A stretch of DNA of 64,000 nt from contig JABTTQ020002194.1 of NCBI GenBank assembly GCA_016081115.2, positions 417,037-481,036 on the forward strand. The letters are read 5' to 3'. The notes under the pieces were generated by a model, which was given only the letters and a program-made list of their open reading frames with translations, ran no database searches and had not been told where the DNA came from. This DNA is from Rehmannia glutinosa (lineage: Eukaryota; Streptophyta; Magnoliopsida; Lamiales; Orobanchaceae). This document shows, piece after piece, positions 22,771 to 33,190 of the stretch (position 1 is the first letter of the stretch; each line of letters begins with the position of its first letter). Position numbers and translations under genes: made by a program.

Positions 22771-23923
22771 TGTTGGAATTGGTTTTATTAAATTGGGTTT
22801 TGACCCGATTTTGACCAATTATTTAAGTGGGGTCATTTATTCAAAGTATGAAATAAATGAGATAAACGTCATCTACGCCGCGGGTAGATGAGTTTAGCAT
22901 TTTGAATTTCTCAAAACCAATATCGGATGAATGAGAAATAAATGCATAAAGTTGGCCACTTAAAATGCTTTTATATAGGGAATATATAAAAGGGAGGGAA
23001 TATGGAAAGCCATATCCCACATAGGAAACATAGTAAATGTTTTACTAGTTAATAAAGAGCTTCACCACTAATAAGGAGTAATCAAGTGGAACTCCTTATG
23101 GTACACCCTAGTGGACCAAGTCAATTTTGACTAGCCTTTGGCTAGCTCAAAAGGCACCGAGGACGGTACGGAGCACCTTCCGAGCCGGAGCCAGAGCCGG
23201 AGCCGGGCCCGGGCCCGCGCATGTCGCACATAGTCGCATTGGGCGCTTTCGAGGCGCACTTTGCACTTCGCACGTACGCATCTTCGTGAGGAGCTTTGAG
23301 GAGCCTTAAAGTTTTAGAAAATTGAACCAGGGTTGATCCGGTGGCTTCGGTGACGTGGCAGGGCAGCTCGGGTGGCGATGACTTGGCAGGATCGCACGAT
23401 GGCGACAAGTGGCATAGTTTGATCGCGCCTTACACGACGGGCACTATATTCGACATGACTGTCTAGTGTGAAGGGGTGTATGCTAATAGGTGTGTTCCTT
23501 CAGGCAGAGAGGATCAGGACCATCAGATCGCAACTGCTAACCACAGGGCACGATCTGACGGTCACGACTGATCCGGACCAGGGGTTGCACCCAGTCTGAA
23601 GAGACACCAGGAGCTCTATATAAACCAAATTTTGATTCATTTCAAAACATCAGAAATTTCGAAAATTCTCTTGCTTCTTATTCATTCTGCATTAGTCAAT
23701 CAAAAGAGAGTTCAAAAACATCTAAGTGTTCGTTGTGCTTGCGATTTGTAGTGCAACTATCGCAAGTGTTTGTCGTTGTATCTTGGGAGACAATTGTCGT
23801 ATACCGTACGCACCGTGAGCGGGGAAATCTTGTCTTAAAGAGAAAGAGTCCAACTCTTGCCTCGACATTACTCTGCTCAATTGTTCTTTGGCCATTCGGT
23901 ATACACCATCCATATTTCCAACA
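22771..23923 (+). repeat. 5' LTR of the Ty1/copia element
   Basis: Begins TGTTGGAATTGG and ends TATTTCCAACA; 1153 bp. It contains a TATA box (23617-23624), a GC-rich purine/pyrimidine block at about 23160-23220, and the segment AAATCTTGTCTTAAA (23825-23839), which is complementary to the sequence just after the LTR. Relative to the 3' LTR it has about 22 extra bases near 23770-23795. Confidence 0.95.
23617..23624 (+). promoter_or_regulatory. LTR TATA box
   Basis: TATATAAA in the context CTCTATATAAACC. The 3' LTR has the same box at 29228-29235. It probably drives the element's transcription, with a start some 30 bases downstream. Confidence 0.7.
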
Positions 23924-23924
23924 A

Positions 23925-23939
23925 TTTAAGACAAGATTT
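23925..23939 (+). other. Candidate self-complementary primer-binding site
   Basis: TTTAAGACAAGATTT starts two bases after the LTR end, where the primer-binding site belongs. It does not resemble the tRNA-iMet complement TGGTATCAGAGC. It is a perfect 15-nt reverse complement of 23825-23839 within the same LTR. A role in priming is inference. Confidence 0.5.
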
Positions 23940-23941
23940 TC

Positions 23942-25077
23942 GTGTATACCAAATGGCTTCGACGTCTTGGTTCCAAAGACAAAGACAAGACTGGAGAGAA
24001 ACCCGAGAATTTTGGGGGTTCAGACTTCAAAAGATGGCAACAGAAAATGTTGTTCTATCTTACGACTCTGAACCTTGCTCGTTTCCTTACGGAGGATGCC
24101 CCAACTGTGGGGGAAGAGGAGACAGATAAGGAGAAGAGGATGGCGTTTGATGCTTGGAGTCAAAGCGACTTCCTGTGCCGGAACTACATACTCAACGGAC
24201 TGGACAACATATTGTATAATGTGTATTGTTCGGTAAAGACTGCTAAAGAGTTGTGGAGCTCTTTAGAGAAAAAGTACAAAACGGAAGATGCTGGCACAAA
24301 GAAATTTGTTGTCGGCAAATTCCTTGAGTTCAAGATGGTTGACACCAAGACGGTGATCAGCCAGGTTCAAGAAATCCAACTCATTCTGCACGATATAATT
24401 GCAGAAGGGATGGTCGTGAGTGAATCCTTTCAAGTAGCTGCTATTATCGAGAAGCTACCGCCTCTATGGAAGGATTTCAAAAATTACCTGAAGCATAAGC
24501 GGAAGGAGATGGGGCTTGAAGACTTAATTGTCAGATTGCGAATTGAAGAAGATAATCGCAAGTCTGAGATTAAGTCTGGCAAGCTTCCTATGGAGGCAAA
24601 GGCAAACTTGGTGGAGCCCAATGCTAGCAAGAAGAGAAAGCACCCGGGGAATAATCAGAAACAGGGGAAGGCTAAAAAGTTCAAAGGGAACTGCTTCAAC
24701 TGTGGAAAGCCGAATCACAAGGCTAAAGATTGTCGTCTTCCTAAAAAGGCCAATCAGAACAGGTGCATGTGACCGAGGACAAGTCAGTACCAATTGATAT
24801 GTCCGAGCTTGATCTCTCGACTGTTGTGTATGAAGGTAACAAGTGCTACATGGTGGAGACCCCGAGAGAATGGTGGGTGGACACAGGTGCTACACCCCAC
24901 ATATGCTCCGACAAAGACATGTTCTCAACGTATACTCCTATCAACGGAATGAAGCTATACATGGGGAATCATGCAACGTCTGAAATTGTCGGTCTCGGTA
25001 AGGTGGTGTGTCAAGATGACCTCGGGCAAGGAGCGACCCTCGTTGATGTCCTTCATGTTCCGGACATCGGAAGAACT
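23942..25077 (+). pseudogene. Ty1/copia gag and protease
   Basis: Gag at 23942-24772 includes FKRWQQKMLFYLTTLNLARF, NYILNGLDNILYNVY, AAIIEKLPPLWKDFKNYLKH and the knuckle CFNCGKPNHKAKDC at about 24690-24735. An ATG at 23953 opens a different frame, so the gag start is frameshifted relative to the body. Protease follows in the next frame (24763-25077): EWWVDTGATPHICSDKDMF with an intact D-T-G. It ends at a TAG at 25078. Gag forms the particle; protease cleaves the polyprotein. Confidence 0.9.
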
Positions 25078-27840
25078 TAGTGTCGGGATCGTTGTTGGTC
25101 AAGGCGGGGTTTAGATTAGTATTTGAGGCTCAAAAGTTTGTACTTATGAAAAATGGACAGTTCATAGGGAAGGGTACTTAGATAATGGGTATTCAAGATG
25201 AATGTAATGAATGTACTTGAAACTTTGAAAGCAATAAAATTAATGCTTCTTCTTATTTGCTTGAGTGTTCAAATTTATGGTATGTTAGATTAGGACATGT
25301 GAATTTTAACACTTTGAAAAGGTTAGTAAACTTGGAATTACTACCTAACTTTAAAATAGATTCACATCACAAGTGTGAAATCTGTGTTGAGGCAAAAATG
25401 GCCAAAACACCATTCGACTCGATGGAATGAGAAACAGAACCTCTAGAATTAATTCACAGTGATATATGTGATTTAAAGTTTGTGCAAACTAGAGGTGGGA
25501 AAAAGTATTTTATTACTTTTATCGATGATTGCACAAAATAATGTTATGTATATCTTTTAAGAAGTAAAGATGAGGCCTTAGAAGCTTTTAAAAGCTATAA
25601 GAATGAGGTTGAAAATCAACTAAGCAAACGAATTAAGATAATTCGAAGTGACAGAGGTGGAGAATATGGAGCTCCTTTTGATGAATTTTGCTCAGATTCT
25701 GGTATTATTCATCAAACGACAGCTCCTTATTCACCACAATCAAACGGTATTGCTGAACGCAAAAACCGAACTCTAAAAAAAATGATGAATGATGTGTTGA
25801 TAAATTCTGGTTTACCTCAGAATTTGTGGGGGGAAGCAATTCCCTCGGCTAACCACATTTATAACAAAATACCACACAAAAATAAAGATAAAACTCCGCA
25901 TGAGTTATGGAAAGGTCGAAAACCTTCCTATAAATACCTAAAAGTGTGGGGGTGTTTGGCTAAAGTAGAAATACCTAAGCCAAAACAAGTCAAGATAGGG
26001 CCTAAAACTATTGATTGCATTTTCATTGGATATGCAAATAACAGTAGTGCATATCGATTTTTAGTGCACAAATCAGCAATTCCAGATGTACAAGAAGGTA
26101 CAATTATTGAGTCAAGGAATGCTGTATTTTTTGAAGACGTGTTTCCTTGTCAAGAAAGGAAAGAAGCTAGTTCTAGCAAAAGAACACGTGATACTGCCGA
26201 TAGTGATCATCAAAGTGATGAAGAACCAAGACGCAGTAAAAGGGCCAAAACAACTAAGTCTTTTGGTCCAGATTTTCTAACTTATGTTTTAGAAAATGAA
26301 CCAAGGACAATTGGTGAAGCATTCTCCAGTCCAGAAGCTCCATTCTGGAAAGAAGCTATTAACAGTGAGATAGATTCCATTATGCAAAATCATACTTGGG
26401 AGTTGGTGGATCTCCCACCAGGAAATAAGCCTTTAGGATGCAAGTGGATCCTTAAAAGGAAATATAAAGCTGATGGAACTATTGATAAGTACAAGGCCAG
26501 GTTAGTAGCTAAGGGATTTAAACAAAGAGAAGGCCTTGATTTCTTTGATACATATTTACATGTGGCAAGAATCACATCCATTAGAGTTCTCATTGCTATT
26601 GCAGCATTGCATAACCTTGAGATACATCAAATGGATGTGAAAACGGCTTTTCTAAATGGTGAATTAGAAGAGGAAATCTATATGGAACAACCTCGAAGCA
26701 GTTTGTTGCTCCCCGGACGAGAGAAGAAGGTGTGCAAACTCGTTAAGTCATTGTATGGCCTTAAGCAAGCTCCGAAACAATGGCACGAAAAATTTGACAG
26801 AACTATGTTGTCAAATGGTTTCAAAATTAATGAGTGTGATAAATGTGTTTATATTAAAGATACACCTAATGCTTATGTAATTGTCTGTCTTTATGTTGAC
26901 GACATGTTAATTATGGGTAGTAATCATGATATAATCATGAATACTAAGAAAATGTTAATTAAACATTTTGATATGAAAGATATGGGTGTAGCAGATGTTA
27001 TTCTGGGAATTAAGATCTCTAAAATATCTAATGGACTTATTTTGTCACAATCTCATTATATTGAGACAGTACTTCGAAAGTTCAATGCTTATGACAGTCC
27101 TCCAGCTAAAATGCCTGTTGATTTAAGCTTACACTTAGCTAAAAATCAAGGTGAGCCTGTATCAACTAGAATATTCTCGGATTATTGGCAGTCTAATGTA
27201 TGTAACAAACTGCACACGTCCGGATATTGCCTACGCAGTTAATAAACTGAGTAGATTTACGAGTAATCCTGGAAATGACCATTGGAAGGCATTGATAAGG
27301 GTTCTTAGGTATCTAAGACTCTCCTTGAATTATGGATTACATTACTCGAGATATCCAGCTGTATTAGAAGGATACAGTGATGCTAATTGGATATCTGACT
27401 CAAAAGACTCCAAGTCCACTAGTGGTAATATTTTTACCATTGGTGGTGGAGCGGTGTCATGGAAATCCTCTAAACAAACGTGTATAGCTCGATCCACGAT
27501 GGAATCAGAGTTTATAGCGTTGGATAAAGCTGGCGAAGAAGCGGAATGGCTTCGCAACTTTTTAGAGGATATTCCTTGCTGGCCTAAGCCGGTGGCAGCA
27601 ATCATGATACATTGTGATAGTCAGTCGGCTATAGAAAGGGCTCAAAATAGTATGTACAACGGTAAGTCTCGACATATACGTCGAAGACATAACACCGTCA
27701 GGCAGTTGATCTCAAATGGGGTTATTACAATCGATTACATGAAATCAAAAGAAAATATAGCGGATTCGTTAACTAAAGGTTTGAATAGAGATCAAGTATA
27801 CTGCTTATCGAAAGGAATGGGCTTAAAATCCACAAAATAA
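25078..27840 (+). pseudogene. Ty1/copia integrase, RT and RNase H
   Basis: The pre-integrase region (about 25255-25430, LWYVRLGHVNFNTLKRL) and the first part of integrase contain stops. The integrase core shows LELIHSDICD, IIRSDRGGEYGAPFDEFC and PQSNGIAERKNRTL, so D, D and E are present. RT in the long frame 25782-27242 has ARLVAKGFKQREGLDFFDTY, QMDVKTAFLNGELEEEIYME and the catalytic LYVDDMLIMG. A frame change near 27150-27170 leads into RNase H (27151-27840: GYSDANWISDSKDSKSTSG, CDSQSAIERAQNS, KENIADSLTKGLN). One repair-level change per domain is enough to silence it, so the element is defective though recent. Confidence 0.9.
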
Positions 27841-28382
27841 GAGTGTTCATAACGGTAACCCAACCTTGTGAATTGGAGATCCCAAGACCTTGGTTCAATG
27901 GGACAACTAAGTTATGAATATTCAGATAAACACTTGGAGCATGTTACAGCTCATTCCTGTCCAAGTGGAGAAACCTGCTAAATGTGGTGAGGTTAAGTTA
28001 TAAACTTTTAATGATTCCTATACTTTAAAGAAGTGGAGTATGGCAGGATACTCTTAATAGGAGATCAACTATATAAGTGTGAAGACGGGCCGCTTCAACG
28101 AAACACTTATGAATCCAAGATGTTGTCCAGGGCCAAAATGGACACAACCGTGAGAACCAAATGATGTTAGGAAAGATGTTGTGTAGATGTTGTTGTTTTG
28201 GTTTACATAAACAGCTGAACAGTTCAAGACATCGTGTCACTGTGCAGCCTAGTAAATCCGATAGCATTCCACTAAGGAAGGTTCAAAGCCACAAGCTACC
28301 TCTCCCGATGCAATAGCTTTCCGTTTGAACTCTCTTAGTGTCTGCATACTCATATGCATTTATTTTCATTCATGTGGGGGAT
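27841..28382 (+). other. Ty1/copia 3' untranslated region and polypurine tract
   Basis: Non-coding sequence between the RNase H stop and the 3' LTR. It ends in CATTCATGTGGGGGAT, whose G-run is the polypurine tract for plus-strand DNA synthesis. No further ORF of interest. Confidence 0.7.
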
Positions 28383-29511
28383 TATTGGAATTGGTTTTAT
28401 TAAATTGGGTTTTGACCCGATTTTGACCAATTATTTAAGTGGGGTCATTTATTCAAAGTATGAAATAAATGAGATAAACGTCATCTACGCCGCGGGTAGA
28501 TGAGTTTAGCATTTTGAATTTCTCAAAACCAATATCGGGTGAATGAGAAATAAATACATAAAGTTGGCCACTTAAAATGCTTTTATATAGGGAATATATA
28601 AAAGGGTGGGAATATGGAAAGCCATATCCCACATAGGAAACATAGTAAATGTTTTACTAGTTAATAAAGAGCTTCACCACTAATAAGGAGTAATCAAGTG
28701 GAACTCCTTATGGTACACCCTAGTGGACCAAGTCAATTTTGACTAGCCTTTGGCTAGCTCAAAAGGTACCGAGGACGGTGCGGAGCACTGTCCGAGCCGG
28801 AGCCAGAGCCGGACCCGAGCCCGCGCACGTCGCACATAGTCGCATTGGGCGCTTTCGAGGCGCACTTTGCACTTCGCACGTACGCATCGTCGCGAGGAGC
28901 TTTGAGGAGCCTTAAAGTTTTGGAAAATCGAACCAGGGTTCAGTCCAGTGGCTCGGTGACGTGGCAGGGCAGCTCGGGTGGCAGTGACTTGGCAGGATCG
29001 TACGACTGGCGACACGTGGCGTAGTTTCGATGCGTCTGTTCGCTGACGGGGCACTATGACTGGACATGACTGTCTAGTGTGAAGGGGTGTATGCTAATAG
29101 GTGTGTTCCTTCAGGCAGAGAGGATCAGGACCATCAGATCGCAACTGCTAACCACAGGGCGCGATCTGACGGTCACGACTGATCCGGACCAGGGGTTGCA
29201 CCCAGTCTGAAGAGACACCAGGAGCTCTATATAAACCAGCCCCCAGATTCATTTCAAAACATCAGAAATTTCGAAAATTCTCTTGCTTCTTATTCATTCT
29301 GCATTAGTCAATCAAAAGAGAGTTCAAAAACATCTAAGTGTTCGTTGTGCTTGCGATTTGTAGTGCAACTATCGCAAGTGTTTGTCGTATACCGTACGCA
29401 CCGTGAGCGGGGCAATCTTGTCTTAAAGAGAAAGAGTCCAACTCTTGCCTCGACATTACTCTGCTCAATTGTTCTTTGGCCATTCGGTATACACCATCCA
29501 TATTTCCAACA
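28383..29511 (+). repeat. 3' LTR of the Ty1/copia element
   Basis: Starts TATTGGAATTGG (TG mutated to TA) and ends TTTCCAACA before ATGGG. It is 1129 bp and nearly identical to 22771-23923 apart from short indels, including a changed stretch after the TATA box and loss of about 22 bases near 29384. Confidence 0.95.
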
Positions 29512-29589
29512 ATGGGTGTGTGGCAGGGCGGAAATAATCGAGTTTCAGTGTCAACGGTTGCCATTTTCACACTGGATGCAATTACATAG
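29512..29589 (+). pseudogene. ZIP transporter relic exon, right piece
   Basis: Joined to 22754-22770 it reads SSDEMG then VWQGGNNRVSVSTVAIFTLD, ending in an in-frame TAG at 29587-29589. NNRVSVSTVA(L/I)FTL is the hallmark N-terminal block of the plant ZIP-family transporter represented by Arabidopsis At3g08650 (recognised from memory). The following residues of that family (AMAAATGLGAVPFF-like) are absent. The first transmembrane segment is therefore lost. Confidence 0.7.
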
Positions 29590-30068
29590 CAATAGAGAAA
29601 TGTTAAACTGGCCCATCACAATTTGTATGTTTTGGCCTCTTCATCAACGAAATGTGTATGGATTTAATTTTATGTTTTCATCAGCTTTTCACAAATGCTA
29701 TTTTTTATTCGCCTATTATGAACTCATATGATGTCTCACAAGGTCATCATATTAAAGAGAAGCTAACCATACCACTTGGAAACAGATTATATTCATCATG
29801 ATATACTTTTCTTTTAAGTCTAAGCAAAATTGGACTATTGAAATCTTGCCTACAACTTTTATTCTTAAACCTGACTGAATCCCGTGCAGCTGTAAAACAT
29901 AGGTTTTCTCATTGATAGTTATTAATCTTGTTAGTATGTTCATTCGTGATAACTTATAATGACACTAAATTCTTCCTCAAGTTAGTTTGTGATCTGGAAG
30001 TTTTGATCTTTTTATTTATTTTTTTTTTTTTTGAACCACAACTCACCTTCAATTTCATGTTTTCTTTT
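29590..30068 (+). other. Intron-like remnant of the ZIP gene
   Basis: AT-rich, no ORF with a recognisable domain and no element boundary except the SIRE-type insertion at its right end. It probably represents intron and lost exon sequence of the ZIP gene. Confidence 0.4.
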
Positions 30069-30868
30069 TGTTAGAGTTGACCTATTGAGTCAAAACTTTA
30101 ATAATTTTAATATGTTTTTATCTTGTTATTTTGCCAATTTTCTAGAACAAAAATAGACTAACAAATTGCAGGCCCAATTACGTGGATTTGAAGATATAGG
30201 TTGGCTGTTTGGGAGTTGACAGATAGTGGGGATTGTGTCCTACTTTCAAGGAACCAACATCTCTCAATCTCCCACTAACCCCTTAACTTGAAAGTTGGTT
30301 GTGTGACCTATTTTGTAGGGATGTGGCCGTTCTATAAAGGGCACGGAGATTGCACAAAGCCAAGTATGGATTCCAGAGCAAAAGATTTGAGTTTTTCACA
30401 AAAGAGTCCAAGTTTTTCACAAGAAGAAGGAGAGGTGCAAAGTGTGTTCGACAGGTGTTGACGTCACCTATCACAACACCTCTTGAGAGTTGTTTCTTCT
30501 TGGTAGTTTTGAGAGACAATCTGTAATCTGGGATAGGTTATAATTGTTCTCTTCTGTTTACGGTAGAAGGTTGAGTAGAAAGATCAAGTACAATAGGGAA
30601 GTCTTTGTCTTGTTCTTTATTTTGTGTAATCAACATTCTACTTCATTGTTTTTGCCTTAGTGGCGCCGCACAAGTATTTTTATACTTGTGCAAATTTTTA
30701 TATCCTGTGTTCAATCTCATTTTCATGCTTTGGTTATTTTTCTTAATTGATAAAATAAACCAAGAATCCGAAAAATACAAGTTTCCGCTGGGTGACACCT
30801 AGAGGTGTTGCCAACACTCTGCACAACACTCACTGCAAACTTAAGAATTCGACCCTTGAATTCTAACA
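30069..30868 (+). repeat. 5' LTR of the SIRE-type element
   Basis: Begins TGTTAGAGTTGACC and ends GAATTCTAACA. It contains a TATA box (TATAAA at 30333-30338) and two motif copies of the GGTGTTG type (30453-30481 and 30803-30818). The ORF at 30605-30802 has a counterpart in the other LTR (40067-40264) but no domain, so it is judged non-coding. Confidence 0.95.
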
Positions 30869-30870
30869 AT

Positions 30871-30884
30871 TGGCATCAAGAGCC
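30871..30884 (+). other. SIRE-type primer-binding site
   Basis: TGGCATCAAGAGCC, two bases after the LTR end. It is a variant of the tRNA-iMet complement typical of SIRE/Maximus elements. Confidence 0.8.
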
Positions 30885-30935
30885 TACACTTGATACTACT
30901 AAGTGAGATCCTGTTTGTTTTTGCAGTGTTTGCTG

Positions 30936-32400
30936 ATGGATGGTCAAGGAATTTCGATGGTTCGTCCCCCAGTTCTCGATGGAACGAACTACTCCTATTG
31001 GAAAGTTAAGATGAGGGCCTACATAAAGTCGATTGATGAGCGCGCGTGGAGGAATATCCTGGTTGGGTGGACTCCTCCAAGAATCATAGATGCTGATGGT
31101 GATTCTGTTCCTAAAAGAGAGACAGACTGGACAAATGATGAGATTCAACTGGCCAGTTTTAATTCCAAAGCATTGAACGCCATTTTTAGTGATGCGGATA
31201 TGACTCTCTTCAAAGTGATCTCAAACTGTAACTCAGCTAAAGATGCGTGGGATGCTCTGCAGCTGCACTGTGAAGGAACACAGGGTGTTCGTAGAACAAA
31301 ATTGAGACTTCTTGCAACTCAATTTGAACATCTACGAATGGAGGAAGATGAAACCATTTCATCTTACAATGCTAGAATCTGTGAGATTGCTAATGAAGCA
31401 CAGGCTCTTGGAGATCCAATCAGTAACGAAAGACTAGTATCTAAAGTCATGAGATCACTTCCTAAGAGATTTAATGTCAAAATCTACACCATTGAGGAAA
31501 CCAAGAACACGGAGACTCTACGTCTTGATGAAGTACTCGTAGGTATTTTGCAGACTTTTGAGCTGAACTTGGCTCAACAAGAGGAATATGAGACGAGAGG
31601 GAAAGGAAAGAGCATAGCTTTTCAGTCACAAGCTGAGGAAGCTACAGGTGATGCCCAAAGTGATGCCAACACTGTAATGGAACACTTCATCAAGGAAATG
31701 GATGATTCTGAACTTGGTGAAGAGACCATTGCAATGTTGACAAGAAGGTTCAACAAAGTATTCAAAAAAATGAATAAGGGCAAAGACTTTCAACAACAGA
31801 TAATTCAAGCCGAAGAAACCTGTTAACGCTAGAACTCCTACTCCCATGAAAAAGTATGATCAGACCTTTGAGAATCCATTCTTTAAACCAAAATAAATGG
31901 ATAAGATCCAATGTCGAGCATGTAAGGGGTTTGGTCACTATGCCAACCAGTGCGCCAACACACTTAGGGAACGTGGGATGAACGTTTGTGTATCCCTAAG
32001 TGATGATGACACTGATGCTGAAAAGGTGGAGGAAGAGGAGATCAATCAAGGCTTGTTTACTATGTGCGAAAGTGTGCATCAGAATTCTAGAAGTTCCAGA
32101 AGTGTTTCCAGAGGTGTCGTATCACCTGATACAACACCTGACAACACCTTTAATCGAAGAAGAAGATGTACTATGTTTGATTCGTCTCTCATTGTTGAAG
32201 CAAAGACATTTATCCTCAAGCTCTTTTGATTTTGATAATCAAAATCACAATTTGATTATCAAAAATAAAGATCTTGTAGAAAATTTCTCCAATGTAAAAC
32301 TTGAAAATGACGTTTTCCTCAAAGAAAATGAAGATTTAAAAGCTTCAGTCTCAAAATTGGAAGTTCTTTTGACTAAAAAGGATAAAGAACTTGATCGGTA
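30936..32400 (+). pseudogene. SIRE-type gag
   Basis: An ATG at 30936 opens MDGQGISMVRPPVLDGTNYS. It is followed by the UBN2-type capsid (AYIKSIDERAWRNILVGW, LQLHCEGTQGVRRTKLRLLA, LVSKVMRSLPKRFNVKIYTI). The frame breaks at 31824 and again later. A knuckle CRACKGFGHYANQC sits at 31906-31950, followed by an acidic linker and a coiled segment (VENFSNVKLENDVFLKENED). In this lineage gag is unusually long with a second knuckle. That lies just downstream, at about 32830-32890, reading HTRPFCKELKKDKKKVK. Confidence 0.85.
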
Positions 32401-33190
32401 AAAACTAAACTTTGTAATCTTGAGAAAAGGGTGAGTCGAGTTTGTTTGATTCTAGCTCTATTGTGGTTGATGAAATTATGAAAAAAATGACTAGATTTGA
32501 CAAAAGTGGTTTGGGCAACTACGCCCGCAATCCGAAGCGAGGACGGGTTTTTGAAATTTGATAGATTCTATTTTTATCTTTCTTGAATGGAAAGTAAGGG
32601 TCAATTTGATTGTAGAGCCGTATGCAATGCACAAAAGATAATGCCCGTAAACGGTTGTTCAATTCTATCTTTTTTCCTATTATTCTTTATCTTTTCTTTT
32701 TCGTTCTCGGGATTTTGTTGGGGTTCATACATGCATTGATCCTTCAAGTTCGATAAACTTGCAAAGCAAAATTGAGTGATTATGTGGATATGTTGGACTC
32801 GAAAATTCTTCCAAACGTCATTATGTTTGTCATTATTGTTTAACTCTTAAAGGGCACACTAGACCTTTTTGCAAAGAATTGAAAAAGGATAAGAAAAAGG
32901 TCAAGTGTGGTGCGAAGTGACACGTCACACACAAAGACGACACCTCAAGAAAAATGATAAATTTTTCCAAAGAACCTCAAGAAAAATTCCGGGAGTGAGT
33001 GAGATAGATGTTGAAAGTCATTCTTGTCTTGTTGTTTACACTTCTCTCAAGTCCAATGTTGAAGGCACTTGTTACTTCGATAGTGGCTGCTCACGCCACA
33101 TGACAGGTACCAAGTCACATTTAACTGATTATGAAGTGTGGAATGGAGGAAGAGTGGAGTTTGGTGGTGGTGCTAAGGAATTATAATTGG
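32401..33190 (+). pseudogene. SIRE-type gag C-terminus and protease
   Basis: Contains a degenerate linker (about 32440-32870), the second knuckle region, then protease at 32905-33190 with CYFDSGCSRHMTGTKSHLTD. The catalytic D-S-G is intact. The frame is broken between knuckle and protease. The short region 32540-32760 is non-coding-like and may be a small insertion or decay. Confidence 0.7.

Larger units (their letters stand above)
22771..29511 (+). mobile_element. Ty1/copia element inserted in a ZIP gene exon
   Basis: Flanked by a perfect 5-bp duplication ATGGG (22766-22770 and 29512-29516). LTRs are 22771-23923 and 28383-29511 and end CCAACA. Internal order: gag with CCHC, protease, integrase, RT, RNase H, then the G-rich tract ATGTGGGGG before the 3' LTR. 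The RNase H block GGAVSWKSSKQTCIARSTM and the gag knuckle CFNCGKPNHKAKDC suggest a Tork-like lineage, which I cannot confirm without a tree. Domains are well preserved but frames are broken several times. LTR copies are very similar apart from short indels, so insertion is fairly recent. Confidence 0.95.
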
